Source: Polaribacter atrinae (GTDB lineage Bacteria; Bacteroidota; Bacteroidia; Flavobacteriales; Flavobacteriaceae). Taken from it: 64,000 nt of DNA. The translations under genes and the position numbers were made by a program. The DNA lies in the NCBI RefSeq assembly GCF_038023995.1, contig NZ_CP150660.1, positions 370,501 through 434,500 on the forward strand, given 5' to 3'. Position 1 is the first letter of the stretch. Every line of letters begins with the position of its first letter. Below are positions 43,584 through 52,442 of the stretch, piece by piece. The notes under the pieces are model-generated. The model did not search any database. It was given only the letters and a program-made list of their open reading frames with translations, and was not told where the DNA came from.

Positions 43584-45380
43584 ATGAATTATAAACACTT
43601 ACTACAAGTAATAAAAGACAATACCAATCGATTCTCTAATAAAGAAGCCATTTTCTATAAAGATGAAGCTTTACAAAATTGGAAAGGAATCACTTGGAAT
43701 TCTTTTTACTTTCAAATACAACAAGTTTCAAAAGCTTTAATCAATTTTGGAATTAAAGAACAAGATAATATTGGTGTTTTTGCACAAAATATGACAGAGT
43801 GGATTATCGCAGATTTAGGAATTATGGGAGTAAGAGCCGTAACGATTCCTATATATGCAACCAACTCTCAAAAAGAAGTAGAATACGTTGTAAACGATGC
43901 AGAAATTAGTGTGTTGTTTGTGGGAGATCAAGAAGAGTTTGATAAAGTAGAAGCGATTTCTAAAGAGAATAAATACCTAAAATTAATAGTTGCTTTAACA
44001 AGTACCGTTGATTTAAGAAGCCATAAAAATGCTGTATATTATAATGATTTTATAAAGGCAGAATTTCCAAAAAGTATTGAAACAGCGCTAGAAAAACATC
44101 TTTCTGATTCTAAATTAGATGATTTAGCTAGTATTATTTATACTTCAGGTACTACAGGAGAGCCTAAAGGAGTGATGTTGGATCATAACAACTTTGCATC
44201 GTCATTAAAAGCACACGAAGATGAGTTAGATGTAGATGAAAACGATGTGTCTTTAAGTTTTTTACCTTTAAGTCATATTTATGAGCGTAGTTGGGTGTTT
44301 TTCTGTTTGCAACAAGGAATTCAGGTGTACTTTAACCAAGATCCTAAAAAAATTGCTGACGTATTAAAAGAAGTCAAACCAACTTTAATGTGTACGGTTC
44401 CTCGAATTTTTGAGAAAATTTTTACTGCCATTCAAGAAAAAAGAAAAGAAGCTTCTCCTACAAAAATGAAATTAGCAAGTTGGGCATTGGGAGTTGGTAA
44501 TAAATACCACAATACCTATCGTCGTTTTGGTAAAAAAGTGCCATTAATGCTAAATGTAAAACATAAAATAGCAGATAAATTGGTGCTTAGTAAGTTGCGT
44601 GATGTGTTTGGTGGAAATATAAAATTTATGCCTTGTGGTGGTGCTCCATTAGGTCCTGACTTGGTTTCCTTTTTTCATTCGTTTGCATTAAACATAAAAT
44701 GTGGGTATGGTTTAACAGAAACAACAGCTACGGTTACATTATTTGGGAATCAGTTTTTTGAATTTAACTCTGCAGGTAGACCAATTTCTGGAACAGAAAT
44801 TAAGATTGGTCTTAATGATGAAGTTTTAGTTAAAGGACCTGGTGTTATGAAAGGGTATTATAAAAAACCAGAAGCTACGGCAGAAGTTTTTGAAGATGGT
44901 TGGTTTAAAACTGGTGATGCGGGAAAAATAGATGATTCTGGAAATTTAGTGATTACCGATAGAATTAAAGATTTAATGAAAACTTCTGGAGGAAAATATA
45001 TTGCACCACAAAAACTAGAAATGGCTTTAGTAAGTGATTCTTTTATTGAGCAGATTGCTGTAATAGGTGATCAGCAAAAATATGTTACGGCATTAGCAGT
45101 ACCTAGTTTTGATAATATTAAAAAATACGCTGAAGAACATAAAATTAGTTTTAAAGATATTGAAGATTTGATTAATAATAATCAGATTAAATCGATGTTA
45201 GAAAAACGTTTTGAAGAATTACAAAATGAATTTTCTAAGTTTGAGAAAATTAAGAAATTTACACTATTGCCAAAAGAGTTTAGTATTGAGGCTGGAGAAA
45301 TTACAGCTACTTTAAAACTAAAACGTAAAGTAATTCAGAAAAAATACAAGGCACTTATTGATAAAATGTATGCTGATTAA
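43584..45380 (+). CDS. Long-chain acyl-CoA synthetase (AMP-forming)
   Basis: Activates fatty acids to acyl-CoA through an acyl-adenylate. The 598-residue enzyme has the P-loop-like SIIYTSGTTGEPKGVML at about residue 188, FLPLSHIYERSW, the GYGLTETTA motif near 378, and TGDAGKIDDSGNLVITDRIKD, in part, near 450; the catalytic lysine is near residue 580 in ITATLKLKRK. Length and motifs match FadD15-type synthetases. Followed immediately by the palindromic array, whose first unit begins 12 bases past the stop. Confidence 0.94.
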   Translation: MNYKHLLQVIKDNTNRFSNKEAIFYKDEALQNWKGITWNSFYFQIQQVSKALINFGIKEQDNIGVFAQNMTEWIIADLGIMGVRAVTIPIYATNSQKEVEYVVNDAEISVLFVGDQEEFDKVEAISKENKYLKLIVALTSTVDLRSHKNAVYYNDFIKAEFPKSIETALEKHLSDSKLDDLASIIYTSGTTGEPKGVMLDHNNFASSLKAHEDELDVDENDVSLSFLPLSHIYERSWVFFCLQQGIQVYFNQDPKKIADVLKEVKPTLMCTVPRIFEKIFTAIQEKRKEASPTKMKLASWALGVGNKYHNTYRRFGKKVPLMLNVKHKIADKLVLSKLRDVFGGNIKFMPCGGAPLGPDLVSFFHSFALNIKCGYGLTETTATVTLFGNQFFEFNSAGRPISGTEIKIGLNDEVLVKGPGVMKGYYKKPEATAEVFEDGWFKTGDAGKIDDSGNLVITDRIKDLMKTSGGKYIAPQKLEMALVSDSFIEQIAVIGDQQKYVTALAVPSFDNIKKYAEEHKISFKDIEDLINNNQIKSMLEKRFEELQNEFSKFEKIKKFTLLPKEFSIEAGEITATLKLKRKVIQKKYKALIDKMYAD

Positions 45381-45391
45381 ATGTATAGCAT

Positions 45392-46510
45392 GTCATTCCG
45401 AAGAATAGAGGGATCTCATTGTGTAAAAACGTAGTGAGATTTCTCAATCGCTAAAAAGCTCATTTCGAAATGACAATGGGATGTTTATTGTAGTATTTGT
45501 ATGAAAGTACATTTTGTCATTCCGAAGAATAGAGGGATCTCATTTGTAAAATTGTAGTGAGATTTCTCAATCGCAAAAGAGCTCATTTCGAAATGACAGT
45601 TTGATGTTTATTGTATTAATTGTGTGAAACAGATTTTGTCATTCCTAAGAATTGAGGGATTTCATTGTGTAAAATTGTAGTGAGATTTCTCAATCGCAAA
45701 AGGCTCATTTCGAAATGACAATTGAATTTTTATCGTGATAATTGTATGAAAGCACATTTTGTCATTCCTAAGAATTGAGGAAGTTCATTGTGTAAAACTG
45801 TAGTGAGATTTCTCAATCGCAAAAGAGCTCATTTCGAAATGACAGTTTGATGTTTATTGTGATAATTGTATGAAAGCACATTTCGAAATGACAATTGGAT
45901 GTTTATCGTAGTATTTGTATGAAAGTACATTTTTTCATTTCTAAGAATTGAGGAATCTCATTGTGTAAAATTGTAGTGAGATTTCTCAATCGCAAAAGAG
46001 CTCATTTCGAAATGACAGTTTGATGTTTATTGTAGTAATTGTGTGAAACAGATTTTGTCATTCCTAAGAATTGAGTAATCCCATTGTGTAAAATTGTAGT
46101 GAGATTTCTCAATCGCTAAAAGGCTTATTTCGAAATGACAATTTGATGTTGATTGTAGTAATTGTGTGAAAATACATTTTGTCATTCCGAAGAATTGGGG
46201 GAACCTCATTGTGTTAAACTGTAGTGTGATTTCTCAATTGCTAAACAGCTCATTTCGAAATGACAGTTTGATGTTATTGTGGTAATTGTATGAAAGTACA
46301 TTTTTTCATTTCGAAGAATTGAGGGATTTCATTGTGTAAAATTGTAGTGAGATTTCTCAATCTCAAAAGAGCTCATTTCGAAATGACAGTTGGATGTTTG
46401 TTGTGGTAATTTCATAAAAATACTTTTTGTCATTCCGAAGAATTGAGGAATCTCATTTGTAAAATTGTAGTGAGATTTCTCAATCGCTAAAAAGCTCATT
46501 TCGAAATGAC
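45392..46510. repeat. Tandem array of about ten GTCATTCCGAAGAATTGAGG palindromic units
   Basis: Units of about 82 bases recur with a period near 122, with starts near 45392, 45516, 45638, 45761, 45932, 46057, 46181, 46307 and 46429, plus a truncated unit ending at 45892. Each unit has an outer inverted pair GTCATTCCGAA / TTTCGAAATGAC and an inner pair TTGAGGAATCTCA / TGAGATTTCTCAA, so it can fold as a two-stem hairpin. About 40-base spacers (GATGTTTATTGTAGTAATTG-like) are themselves conserved, so the whole unit-plus-spacer has been amplified. It fills the gap between the synthetase and topB genes. Not a CRISPR: repeats are long, palindromic and the spacers are not unique. Confidence 0.95.
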
Positions 46511-46524
46511 AATCGTTAATTATT

Positions 46525-48897
46525 CTAACTGCTTATTATTTTTAATACCAATTCTTTAGTCAATGGTTGTCCGTTGGCTATTTTTTTGATGTTATCAAAC
46601 GTAAAAACAAAATCGCAACCTGTTTTATAAGCAGAACAACCATATGCGGTTTTACCTTTTAAAACAGTTCCTTGTTTACATTTCGGACAGGTTATTTTAT
46701 CACCGTCATTACGAGGAGTTTTCGACGAAGTAATCTCATTATTAACAGATTGCTTCGTTTCACTCGCAATGACAGTTTGTTTTGGCTCTAATTTTAAAGC
46801 AAAATTATCATCAAAACGTATCAAACCTTCAACCTTACCAGCACCTGTTTTAAAACCTTTTAAATTGGTTGTACAGCCTTTATCTATCAATCTTATTAAT
46901 TGATTTTCAGAAACTTTCTTTCCGTAAATTTCAAAAGGGATTTTTAAATTACAGTTGTTTTTATATTCAGAACAACCAAAAGCAGAAGAACCTTTTAAAA
47001 TAGTTCCTTTTTTACATTTCGGACACGTTTTACCTACAACTTGTTTAGATTTTGTTGCCTTTTTAGGTTTTGGTACATCAGATTGCTTCGTTCCGCTCGC
47101 AATGACAGTAGAGTTAGAAGTAATTCTTTTTTTAGAAGTATTAGAGCGGACTTCATACACCAAATCATCTACCATTTTCTTCATATTATTTATAAAGGTC
47201 CCGGCATTAAATTCTCCTCGTTCAATTTCTTTTAATCGTTTTTCCCAACGACCAGTTAACTCCGCAGATTTTAATAATTCGTTGTCAATGATATTTATTA
47301 AATCGATTCCGGTTTGGGTTGGTAAAACTAATTTCTTTTTACGCTCAATATATTTTCTTCGGAATAAAGTTTCTATAATACTAGCTCTTGTAGAAGGTCT
47401 TCCAATTCCGTTTTCTTTCATCAATTCACGTAAATTTTCATCATCTACTTGCTTACCTGCGGTTTCCATGGCACGTAATAAACTAGCTTCTGTAAAATTT
47501 CTTGGTGGTTTTGTTTCCTTTTCTAAGAATGAAGGCTCGTGTGCACCTTTTTCTCCCTTCACAAAAGAAGGCAAGGTCATTTGCTCGTTTAATTCTTTCT
47601 TAATTTTGCTTTCTTCGGTTTCAAAAGCAACGCGCCAACCTTTGGTTAAAATTTCTTTTCCGGTAGTTTTAAAAGGGACATCTGCAGCTTTACCAATTAC
47701 AGAGGTATTAGAAACATCAGAATCTGGATAAAACACCCCAATAAATCTACGTGTAATAATATCATAGACTTGTTGCTGATTGTATTGTAGGTTTCCTTGA
47801 ATTCCGGTAGGAATAATAGCGTGGTGATCGGTTACTTTTTTGTCATCAAAAACACGTTTCGATTTCTTTATTTTACTACCTAAAAGTGGTTGTGTTAATG
47901 CACTGTAGTTTGTTAATTTCGATAAAATTCCTCCAATTTTTGGATACACATCATTTGGTAAGAAAGTAGTATCAACCCTTGGGTATGTAACTACTTTCAT
48001 CTCATATAACTTCTGAACCATTTTTAGTGTTTCATCCGCAGAAAATCCGAATTTATTATTACAATATACTTGTAAGCCCGTTAAATCGAACAATTTAGGT
48101 GCGTATTCCTTTCCTTTCTTTTTGGTTACAGAAACAATTTCGAAATCTGATTCTTTAACTTTACTCGCTAAAACTTCACCATCTTCTTGTTTTAGAAAAC
48201 GCCCATCTTCGTAATTAAAAAGTGTATTTCTATAGGTAGTTTGTAGTTCCCAATAAGGTTGTGGTTTAAAATTCTGAATTTCAACAAATCGATTTACCAA
48301 CATGGCTAGGGTAGGAGTTTGCACTCTACCAACGGATAAAACTTGTTTAAATCCTCCAAATTTCACGGTATATAATCGCGTTGCATTTAAACCTAACAAC
48401 CAATCACCTATAGCTCTAGAGTATCCTGCATAATACAAGTTATCGTATTTTTCTGCAGGTTTTAAGTTCTTAAATCCGTCTTTTATAGCTTCTTCGGTTA
48501 AAGATGAAATCCATAAACGTTGTACTTCTCCTTTGTAACCAGCTTGATTAATTACCCAACGCTGAATTAATTCTCCTTCTGTTCCAGCATCCCCACAATT
48601 GATAACAATTGTTGCTTTGTCAAATAAAGATTTTACAATATTGTATTGTTTTCTAATTCCTGCATCGCCTGTAACTTTGGTATCAAAACGCTCTGGAAGC
48701 ATTGGTAAATTGTTCAAATCCCAACTTTTCCAATGCGGTTTGTAATCTTTTGGTTCTAAAAGCGTACATAAATGTCCGAAAGTATAGGTTACCGCATAGC
48801 CATTTCCTTCGTAGTAACCATCACGTTTTGTGGTGGCTCCTAGAATATTAGCAATTTCTCTTGCTACACTTGGCTTTTCGGCAATACAGACTTTCAT
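46525..48897 (-). CDS. topB: DNA topoisomerase III (type IA) with repeat-derived insertions
   Basis: Type IA topoisomerase that relaxes and decatenates DNA through a 5'-phosphotyrosine link. The 790 residues begin MKVCIAEKPSVAREIANILG (Toprim), with DAGTEGELI acidic residues near 105. The catalytic tyrosine is in VVTYPRVDTTFLP near 310. Two zinc-ribbon-like repeats follow the core: TCPKCKKGTILKGSSAFGCS near 635 and TCPKCKQGTVLKGKTAYGCS near 742. Two in-frame palindromic elements lie in the linkers before each: VIASGTKQS (47080-47106) and VIASETKQSVNNEITSSKTP (46705-46773). The protein ends 15 bases from the repeat array. Confidence 0.95.
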   Translation of the reverse strand: MKVCIAEKPSVAREIANILGATTKRDGYYEGNGYAVTYTFGHLCTLLEPKDYKPHWKSWDLNNLPMLPERFDTKVTGDAGIRKQYNIVKSLFDKATIVINCGDAGTEGELIQRWVINQAGYKGEVQRLWISSLTEEAIKDGFKNLKPAEKYDNLYYAGYSRAIGDWLLGLNATRLYTVKFGGFKQVLSVGRVQTPTLAMLVNRFVEIQNFKPQPYWELQTTYRNTLFNYEDGRFLKQEDGEVLASKVKESDFEIVSVTKKKGKEYAPKLFDLTGLQVYCNNKFGFSADETLKMVQKLYEMKVVTYPRVDTTFLPNDVYPKIGGILSKLTNYSALTQPLLGSKIKKSKRVFDDKKVTDHHAIIPTGIQGNLQYNQQQVYDIITRRFIGVFYPDSDVSNTSVIGKAADVPFKTTGKEILTKGWRVAFETEESKIKKELNEQMTLPSFVKGEKGAHEPSFLEKETKPPRNFTEASLLRAMETAGKQVDDENLRELMKENGIGRPSTRASIIETLFRRKYIERKKKLVLPTQTGIDLINIIDNELLKSAELTGRWEKRLKEIERGEFNAGTFINNMKKMVDDLVYEVRSNTSKKRITSNSTVIASGTKQSDVPKPKKATKSKQVVGKTCPKCKKGTILKGSSAFGCSEYKNNCNLKIPFEIYGKKVSENQLIRLIDKGCTTNLKGFKTGAGKVEGLIRFDDNFALKLEPKQTVIASETKQSVNNEITSSKTPRNDGDKITCPKCKQGTVLKGKTAYGCSAYKTGCDFVFTFDNIKKIANGQPLTKELVLKIISS
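46705..46773 (-). repeat. Full palindromic element in frame within topB
   Basis: A 69-base (23-codon) copy of the GTCATTGCGAGG family. On the minus strand it reads GTCATTGCGAGTGAAACGAA ... TCGTAATGAC, and is translated as VIASETKQSVNNEITSSKTP plus three residues, between the two zinc ribbons. Length divisible by three keeps the frame. Confidence 0.9.
47080..47106 (-). repeat. Half palindromic element in frame within topB
   Basis: A 27-base half-copy (GTCATTGCGAGCGGAACGAA plus GCAATCT) translated as VIASGTKQS just before the first zinc ribbon. It matches one arm of the family only. Confidence 0.85.
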
Positions 48898-49088
48898 TGA
48901 TTATTTTTGTGAGGTCGAAATTAAGAAAATTATTAAGAATACTGATTTGTTTTTTTGAAAGAAAATAGAAAATTAATATTGAAGACAGCATTCTAAATTT
49001 TCATTTAAAATATTATGTGTATATGATAATAGAAAGAAACGTATTTTAGAAATGACTCTTAAATATTAAAATAGCTTTCTGATATATT

Positions 49089-49436
49089 ATGTTAAAATTA
49101 AAATTGAATGAAGTTTTTAAGTTAAATGACTTCACAAAAGTACTAAGAGTTGAAAAAGGTGTTATTTATCTATTCCACGAAAATAATAAAGTAATAAACG
49201 GTTGCTTTGTTGAAATGGAGGATAAACTTTTTAAAGAAACTAAATTATTGAATTTAAGTAATTTAAAATTAGGTGAAACTGATGAAATAAATAACTTCAC
49301 AAAAGTACTTAGGGTTGAAAAAGGTGTTATTTATCTATTTCACGAAAATAATAAAGTAATAAACAGTTGCTTTGTTGAAATGGAGGATAAGCTATTTATA
49401 GAAACTAAACCTTTTAATAAAGTAGAGCTTAGGTAA
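49089..49436 (+). CDS. Protein made of two near-identical 55-residue units
   Basis: A 115-residue protein consisting almost entirely of two tandem copies (about 1-55 and 56-110). The shared core is FTKVLRVEKGVIYLFHENNK and VIN-x-CFVEMEDKLF-x-ETK. At DNA level the copies are offset by exactly 165 bases (49131 and 49296) with only about ten differences in 120 bases, so the duplication is recent. The unit alternates strands and turns, suggesting a small beta domain. No homologue is recognised, no signal peptide. It is flanked by A/T-rich spacers and a strong terminator. Confidence 0.65.
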   Translation: MLKLKLNEVFKLNDFTKVLRVEKGVIYLFHENNKVINGCFVEMEDKLFKETKLLNLSNLKLGETDEINNFTKVLRVEKGVIYLFHENNKVINSCFVEMEDKLFIETKPFNKVELR

Positions 49437-49446
49437 TTATTTTTTT

Positions 49447-49482
49447 AAGCCCCTTCAGGTTTTTAAAACCTGAAGGGGTTAT
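49447..49482 (+). terminator. Intrinsic terminator (AAGCCCCTTCAGGTTTT / AAAACCTGAAGGGGTT)
   Basis: Very strong stem of about 16 pairs, 11 bases after the duplicated-unit gene; T-rich on both sides, so it may work bidirectionally. Confidence 0.9.
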
Positions 49483-49502
49483 TTTAGTATTCATTTAGAT
49501 AT

Positions 49503-49630
49503 TTATTTCATAAAATCTTCCCAAGAAATACTTCTGCCTTCATCCAAATCCTTAATTCCTTGTTTAATTTCTTCTTTTTGAGATTGAGTTAATTCATTCC
49601 AAAAATCAATTTTTCTGTTTTCTTAGTCAT
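49503..49630 (-). pseudogene. Remnant of an addiction-module antitoxin-like gene (frameshifted)
   Basis: The start reads MTKKTEKL and stops after 13 codons. One base out of phase, the frame reads DFWNELTQSQKEEIKQGIKD, LDEGRSISWEDFMK and a stop. The 128-base total is one base short of a whole number of codons; adding one A in the AAAAA run near 49610 joins them as MTKKTEKIDFWNELTQ. The FW(D/N)ELxxxQKxEI...GIxxLDxGxx pattern matches the C-terminal half of putative addiction-module antitoxins paired with RelE/ParE toxins; no toxin gene is adjacent and the N-terminal half is missing. Most likely a decayed fragment. Confidence 0.6.
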
Positions 49631-49647
49631 TTTTTAAGATAAAAGTT

Positions 49648-51771
49648 TTACTTCACCAAAGCCAATTGAATTCGTTTTCTAAAAACATCAACCTCTAAAA
49701 CTTTTACGAGTATTTGCTGATTTAAAGAAACAATGGCATTTACGTCTTTTACAAAAGTATCTGATAAATTAGAAACGTGAATTAAGCCACTTTCTTTAAT
49801 TCCGATATCTACAAAACAACCAAAATTGGTAATGTTATTTACAATTCCAGGTAAAGTTTGTCCGCTTATTAAATCTGTAATTGTTTTAATATTTTGATCA
49901 AAAGAAAACATTTTTGCTTTTTCTCGTGGATCAACTCCTGGTTTTTCTAATTCCTTAATAATGTCTTCTAACGTAGGTAAACCAATGGTTTCAGAAATAT
50001 AATTTTTTAAAGAAATCTGTTTAAGAACTTCTTTATTGCCAATAAAATCACTTACTTTCTTTTTGTGGTCTTTCGCCATTTTATCAACTAAAGCATAACT
50101 TTCTGGATGCACACCAGAATCATCTAACGGATTTTTAGCATTCTTAATACGTAAAAAACCAGCAGCTTGTTCAAAGGCTTTTCCGCCTAAACGAGGTACT
50201 TTTTTTATGGCAGTTCTAGACGTAAAAGAACCGTTTTCGTTTCTATAATTCACTATGTTTTCTGCAATTTTTGGTCCAATTCCAGAAACATAACTCAATA
50301 AAGATTCGCTTGCCGTATTGATGTTTACACCAACCGTATTTACACAACTTTCTACAACGGTGTCTAAAGATTTTTTCAATTTAGTTTGATCTACATCATG
50401 CTGATATTGGCCAACTCCAATCGATTTTGCATCAATCTTTACCAATTCTGCCAAAGGATCAGCTAATCTTCTTCCGATAGAAACAGCACCACGCACAGTA
50501 ACATCGTAATTAGGGAATTCATCTCGTGCAATTTTAGAAGCCGAATAAATAGAGGCACCAGCTTCACTCACCACAAAAATTTCAATATCGTTTTTAAACT
50601 GAATGTTCTTAACCAATTGTTCGGTTTCTCTTGATGCAGTTCCGTTTCCAATAGCAATGGCTTCAATTTTATAAGTATCCGCCAAAGAGCTAATTTTATG
50701 AATAGCTTCTATAGATTGATTTTGTGGTGCATGCGGATAAATGTTTTCATTATGCACTAAATCTCCTTGCTCATTTAAGCAAACCACTTTACAACCCGAT
50801 CTAAAACCAGGATCGATAGCTAAAATTCGTTTTTCGCCCAAAGGAGCGCCTAATAATAATTGTTTTAAGTTTTTTGCAAAAACGGTAATGGCAGCTTCAT
50901 TGGCTTTTTCTTTGGCAATAGATAGTGCTTCGTTAGATAAAGATGGAAATAACAAACGTTTATATGCATCTGCAATTGCCAATTCAATTTGTGATGTACA
51001 TTCGTTTTGAGAACGAATAATTCTCTCTTCCATTTTTTGAAGGGCTCTTTCTTTGTCAATTTCTATTTTAACACGAATAAAACCTTCATTTTCTGCTCTT
51101 AAAATGGCTAATAATCTGTGTGATGGAATTCGCATTAAAGATTCGCTCCAATCAAAATAATCTTTAAATTTTTGCGCTTTTTCATCATCCGCTTTAGTTT
51201 TAATAATTTTAGATGAAATGGTAGCATGACGTTCTAACTCTCTTCTAATATTATTTCTAATATCTGTGCGTTCATTAATCCATTCTGCAATGATAAAACG
51301 CGCCCCTTCTAAAGCGTTATCAATAGTGTCAACTTCCTTGGACGTGTATTTAGAAGCAGTATGTTCTAAATTATTAACACGCTGACTCATCATCATTTTT
51401 GCCAACGGTTCTAAACCTTGTATACGTGCCGTTTCTGCTTTGGTTTTACGCTTTTTCTTAAAAGGTAAATACAAATCTTCTAAAGCAATTAAGTTTCTAG
51501 AAGTAGTTACTTTTTGTTCTAATTCTGATGTTAAAACATTTTGTTCTTCTAATGCTTTTAGAATGGCTTTTTTTCGCTTTTCTAAAACCTCAAATACTTC
51601 TTTAAACTTAACAATTTCTCCTATTTCTACTTCATCTAAATTACCTGTCATTTCCTTTCTATATCTAGAAATAAAAGGGATTGTAGCATCTTCATTTAAC
51701 AATGAAATAGTGTTTTCTATAGATTTAGAAGAAAGTTGTGTTTGCTGAATTATATATGGAAGTAATTGCAT
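49648..51771 (-). CDS. tex: Tex-family S1 RNA-binding protein
   Basis: A 707-residue Tex/Spt6-like transcription accessory protein. N-terminal helical region (ATIPFISRYRKEMTGNLDE), the YqgF-like RNase H fold with ILAIDPGFRSGCKV near residue 330, helix-hairpin-helix motifs around 500 (LLSYVSGIGPKIAENIV) and a C-terminal S1 domain with GIVNNITNFGCFVDIGIKES, in part. The ATG at 51771 (MQLLPYIIQQ) is chosen; an in-frame start 102 bases further upstream passes through a terminator-like hairpin at 51802-51825. Role: RNA or RNAP-associated, in gene expression. Confidence 0.95.
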   Translation of the reverse strand: MQLLPYIIQQTQLSSKSIENTISLLNEDATIPFISRYRKEMTGNLDEVEIGEIVKFKEVFEVLEKRKKAILKALEEQNVLTSELEQKVTTSRNLIALEDLYLPFKKKRKTKAETARIQGLEPLAKMMMSQRVNNLEHTASKYTSKEVDTIDNALEGARFIIAEWINERTDIRNNIRRELERHATISSKIIKTKADDEKAQKFKDYFDWSESLMRIPSHRLLAILRAENEGFIRVKIEIDKERALQKMEERIIRSQNECTSQIELAIADAYKRLLFPSLSNEALSIAKEKANEAAITVFAKNLKQLLLGAPLGEKRILAIDPGFRSGCKVVCLNEQGDLVHNENIYPHAPQNQSIEAIHKISSLADTYKIEAIAIGNGTASRETEQLVKNIQFKNDIEIFVVSEAGASIYSASKIARDEFPNYDVTVRGAVSIGRRLADPLAELVKIDAKSIGVGQYQHDVDQTKLKKSLDTVVESCVNTVGVNINTASESLLSYVSGIGPKIAENIVNYRNENGSFTSRTAIKKVPRLGGKAFEQAAGFLRIKNAKNPLDDSGVHPESYALVDKMAKDHKKKVSDFIGNKEVLKQISLKNYISETIGLPTLEDIIKELEKPGVDPREKAKMFSFDQNIKTITDLISGQTLPGIVNNITNFGCFVDIGIKESGLIHVSNLSDTFVKDVNAIVSLNQQILVKVLEVDVFRKRIQLALVK

Positions 51772-51796
51772 TTTTTTATTTGAGTTTATCAGAAAA

Positions 51797-51825
51797 AGAA
51801 ACCTCATAAAAATGAATTTATGAGG
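51797..51825 (-). terminator. Hairpin CCTCATAAA / TTTATGAGG followed by TTTCTTTTT
   Basis: On the minus strand the 9-base stem is followed by a T-rich run. It lies between the GNAT gene and tex and may terminate the FAH-GNAT unit. Since a TATATTTA box lies upstream of it, it could also sit in the tex leader as an attenuator. Confidence 0.6.
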
Positions 51826-51920
51826 ATGTAAATATAGTTTTATTTTGTGTTTTGAGAATAAACAAACTGTCACTTCGAGTGAAATTCTTTTTTTGAGAAT
51901 TTTGTATCGAGAAGTCTTTT

Positions 51921-52436
51921 TTAAAAAATTACTTTTTCAAAAGCCAATCTTTTTGCGTTGTAATTGGTGTAAATTATTCCACAATATTGGTAACCCAATT
52001 TTTTGATTAAAGATTGCATTCCGATGTTTTCTTCATGTGTATCAATCTTTAAACTTTTTATGTTTTGTTCTAATAGTTGTAAATGAAATTCATGAAACAT
52101 AAATGTAGCCAACCCAAACTTTCTAAATTCCTTTTTAATTGCCATTCTATGAATAACTCCGTAAACTTTCGCTTCATCAATAATCCAATTTCCATCAATA
52201 ACCTTGTAGGTTGGTTCTGGATTTGTTGTAAACATAGAAGTTGCTAGTATCTGATTTTTATCATTAACAACAACATAGCTTTCGCCTTTTAGAATGTCAT
52301 TTTCTATTTGTGGTGCATTCGGATATCCGTTTTGCCATTGATCAATATGTAAGGATGCTAAAAGTTCTTTTGCATCATTAATAATGGTCATAATTTCTGA
52401 AACGTCATCAATTTTAGAAAGTCTAATTTTCATCAA
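51921..52436 (-). CDS. GNAT-family N-acetyltransferase
   Basis: A 171-residue GNAT enzyme. The acetyl-CoA loop is KKEFRKFGLATFMFHEF near 115-131 (an R/Q-x-x-G-x-A variant: RKFGLA). Catalytic core strands GVIHRMAIKKEF and SLKIDTHEENIGMQSLIKKL, in part, with GY near the C-terminus complete the fold. Substrate unknown. Six bases separate it from the FAH-family gene upstream on the same strand, indicating co-transcription. Confidence 0.88.
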   Translation of the reverse strand: MMKIRLSKIDDVSEIMTIINDAKELLASLHIDQWQNGYPNAPQIENDILKGESYVVVNDKNQILATSMFTTNPEPTYKVIDGNWIIDEAKVYGVIHRMAIKKEFRKFGLATFMFHEFHLQLLEQNIKSLKIDTHEENIGMQSLIKKLGYQYCGIIYTNYNAKRLAFEKVIF

Positions 52437-52442
52437 TATAAA

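Noticed and set aside
46027..46209. 60-codon minus-strand frame within the array
   Set aside because: It is entirely repeat sequence; open only because the unit lacks stops in that frame.
45392..46510. CRISPR array
   Set aside because: Units are ~82 bases and palindromic, the intervening 40 bases are conserved rather than unique, and no cas genes are present.
46955..47731. 258-codon plus-strand frame opposite topB
   Set aside because: Mirror frame of a clear topoisomerase gene with Phe/Ser-rich shadow composition.
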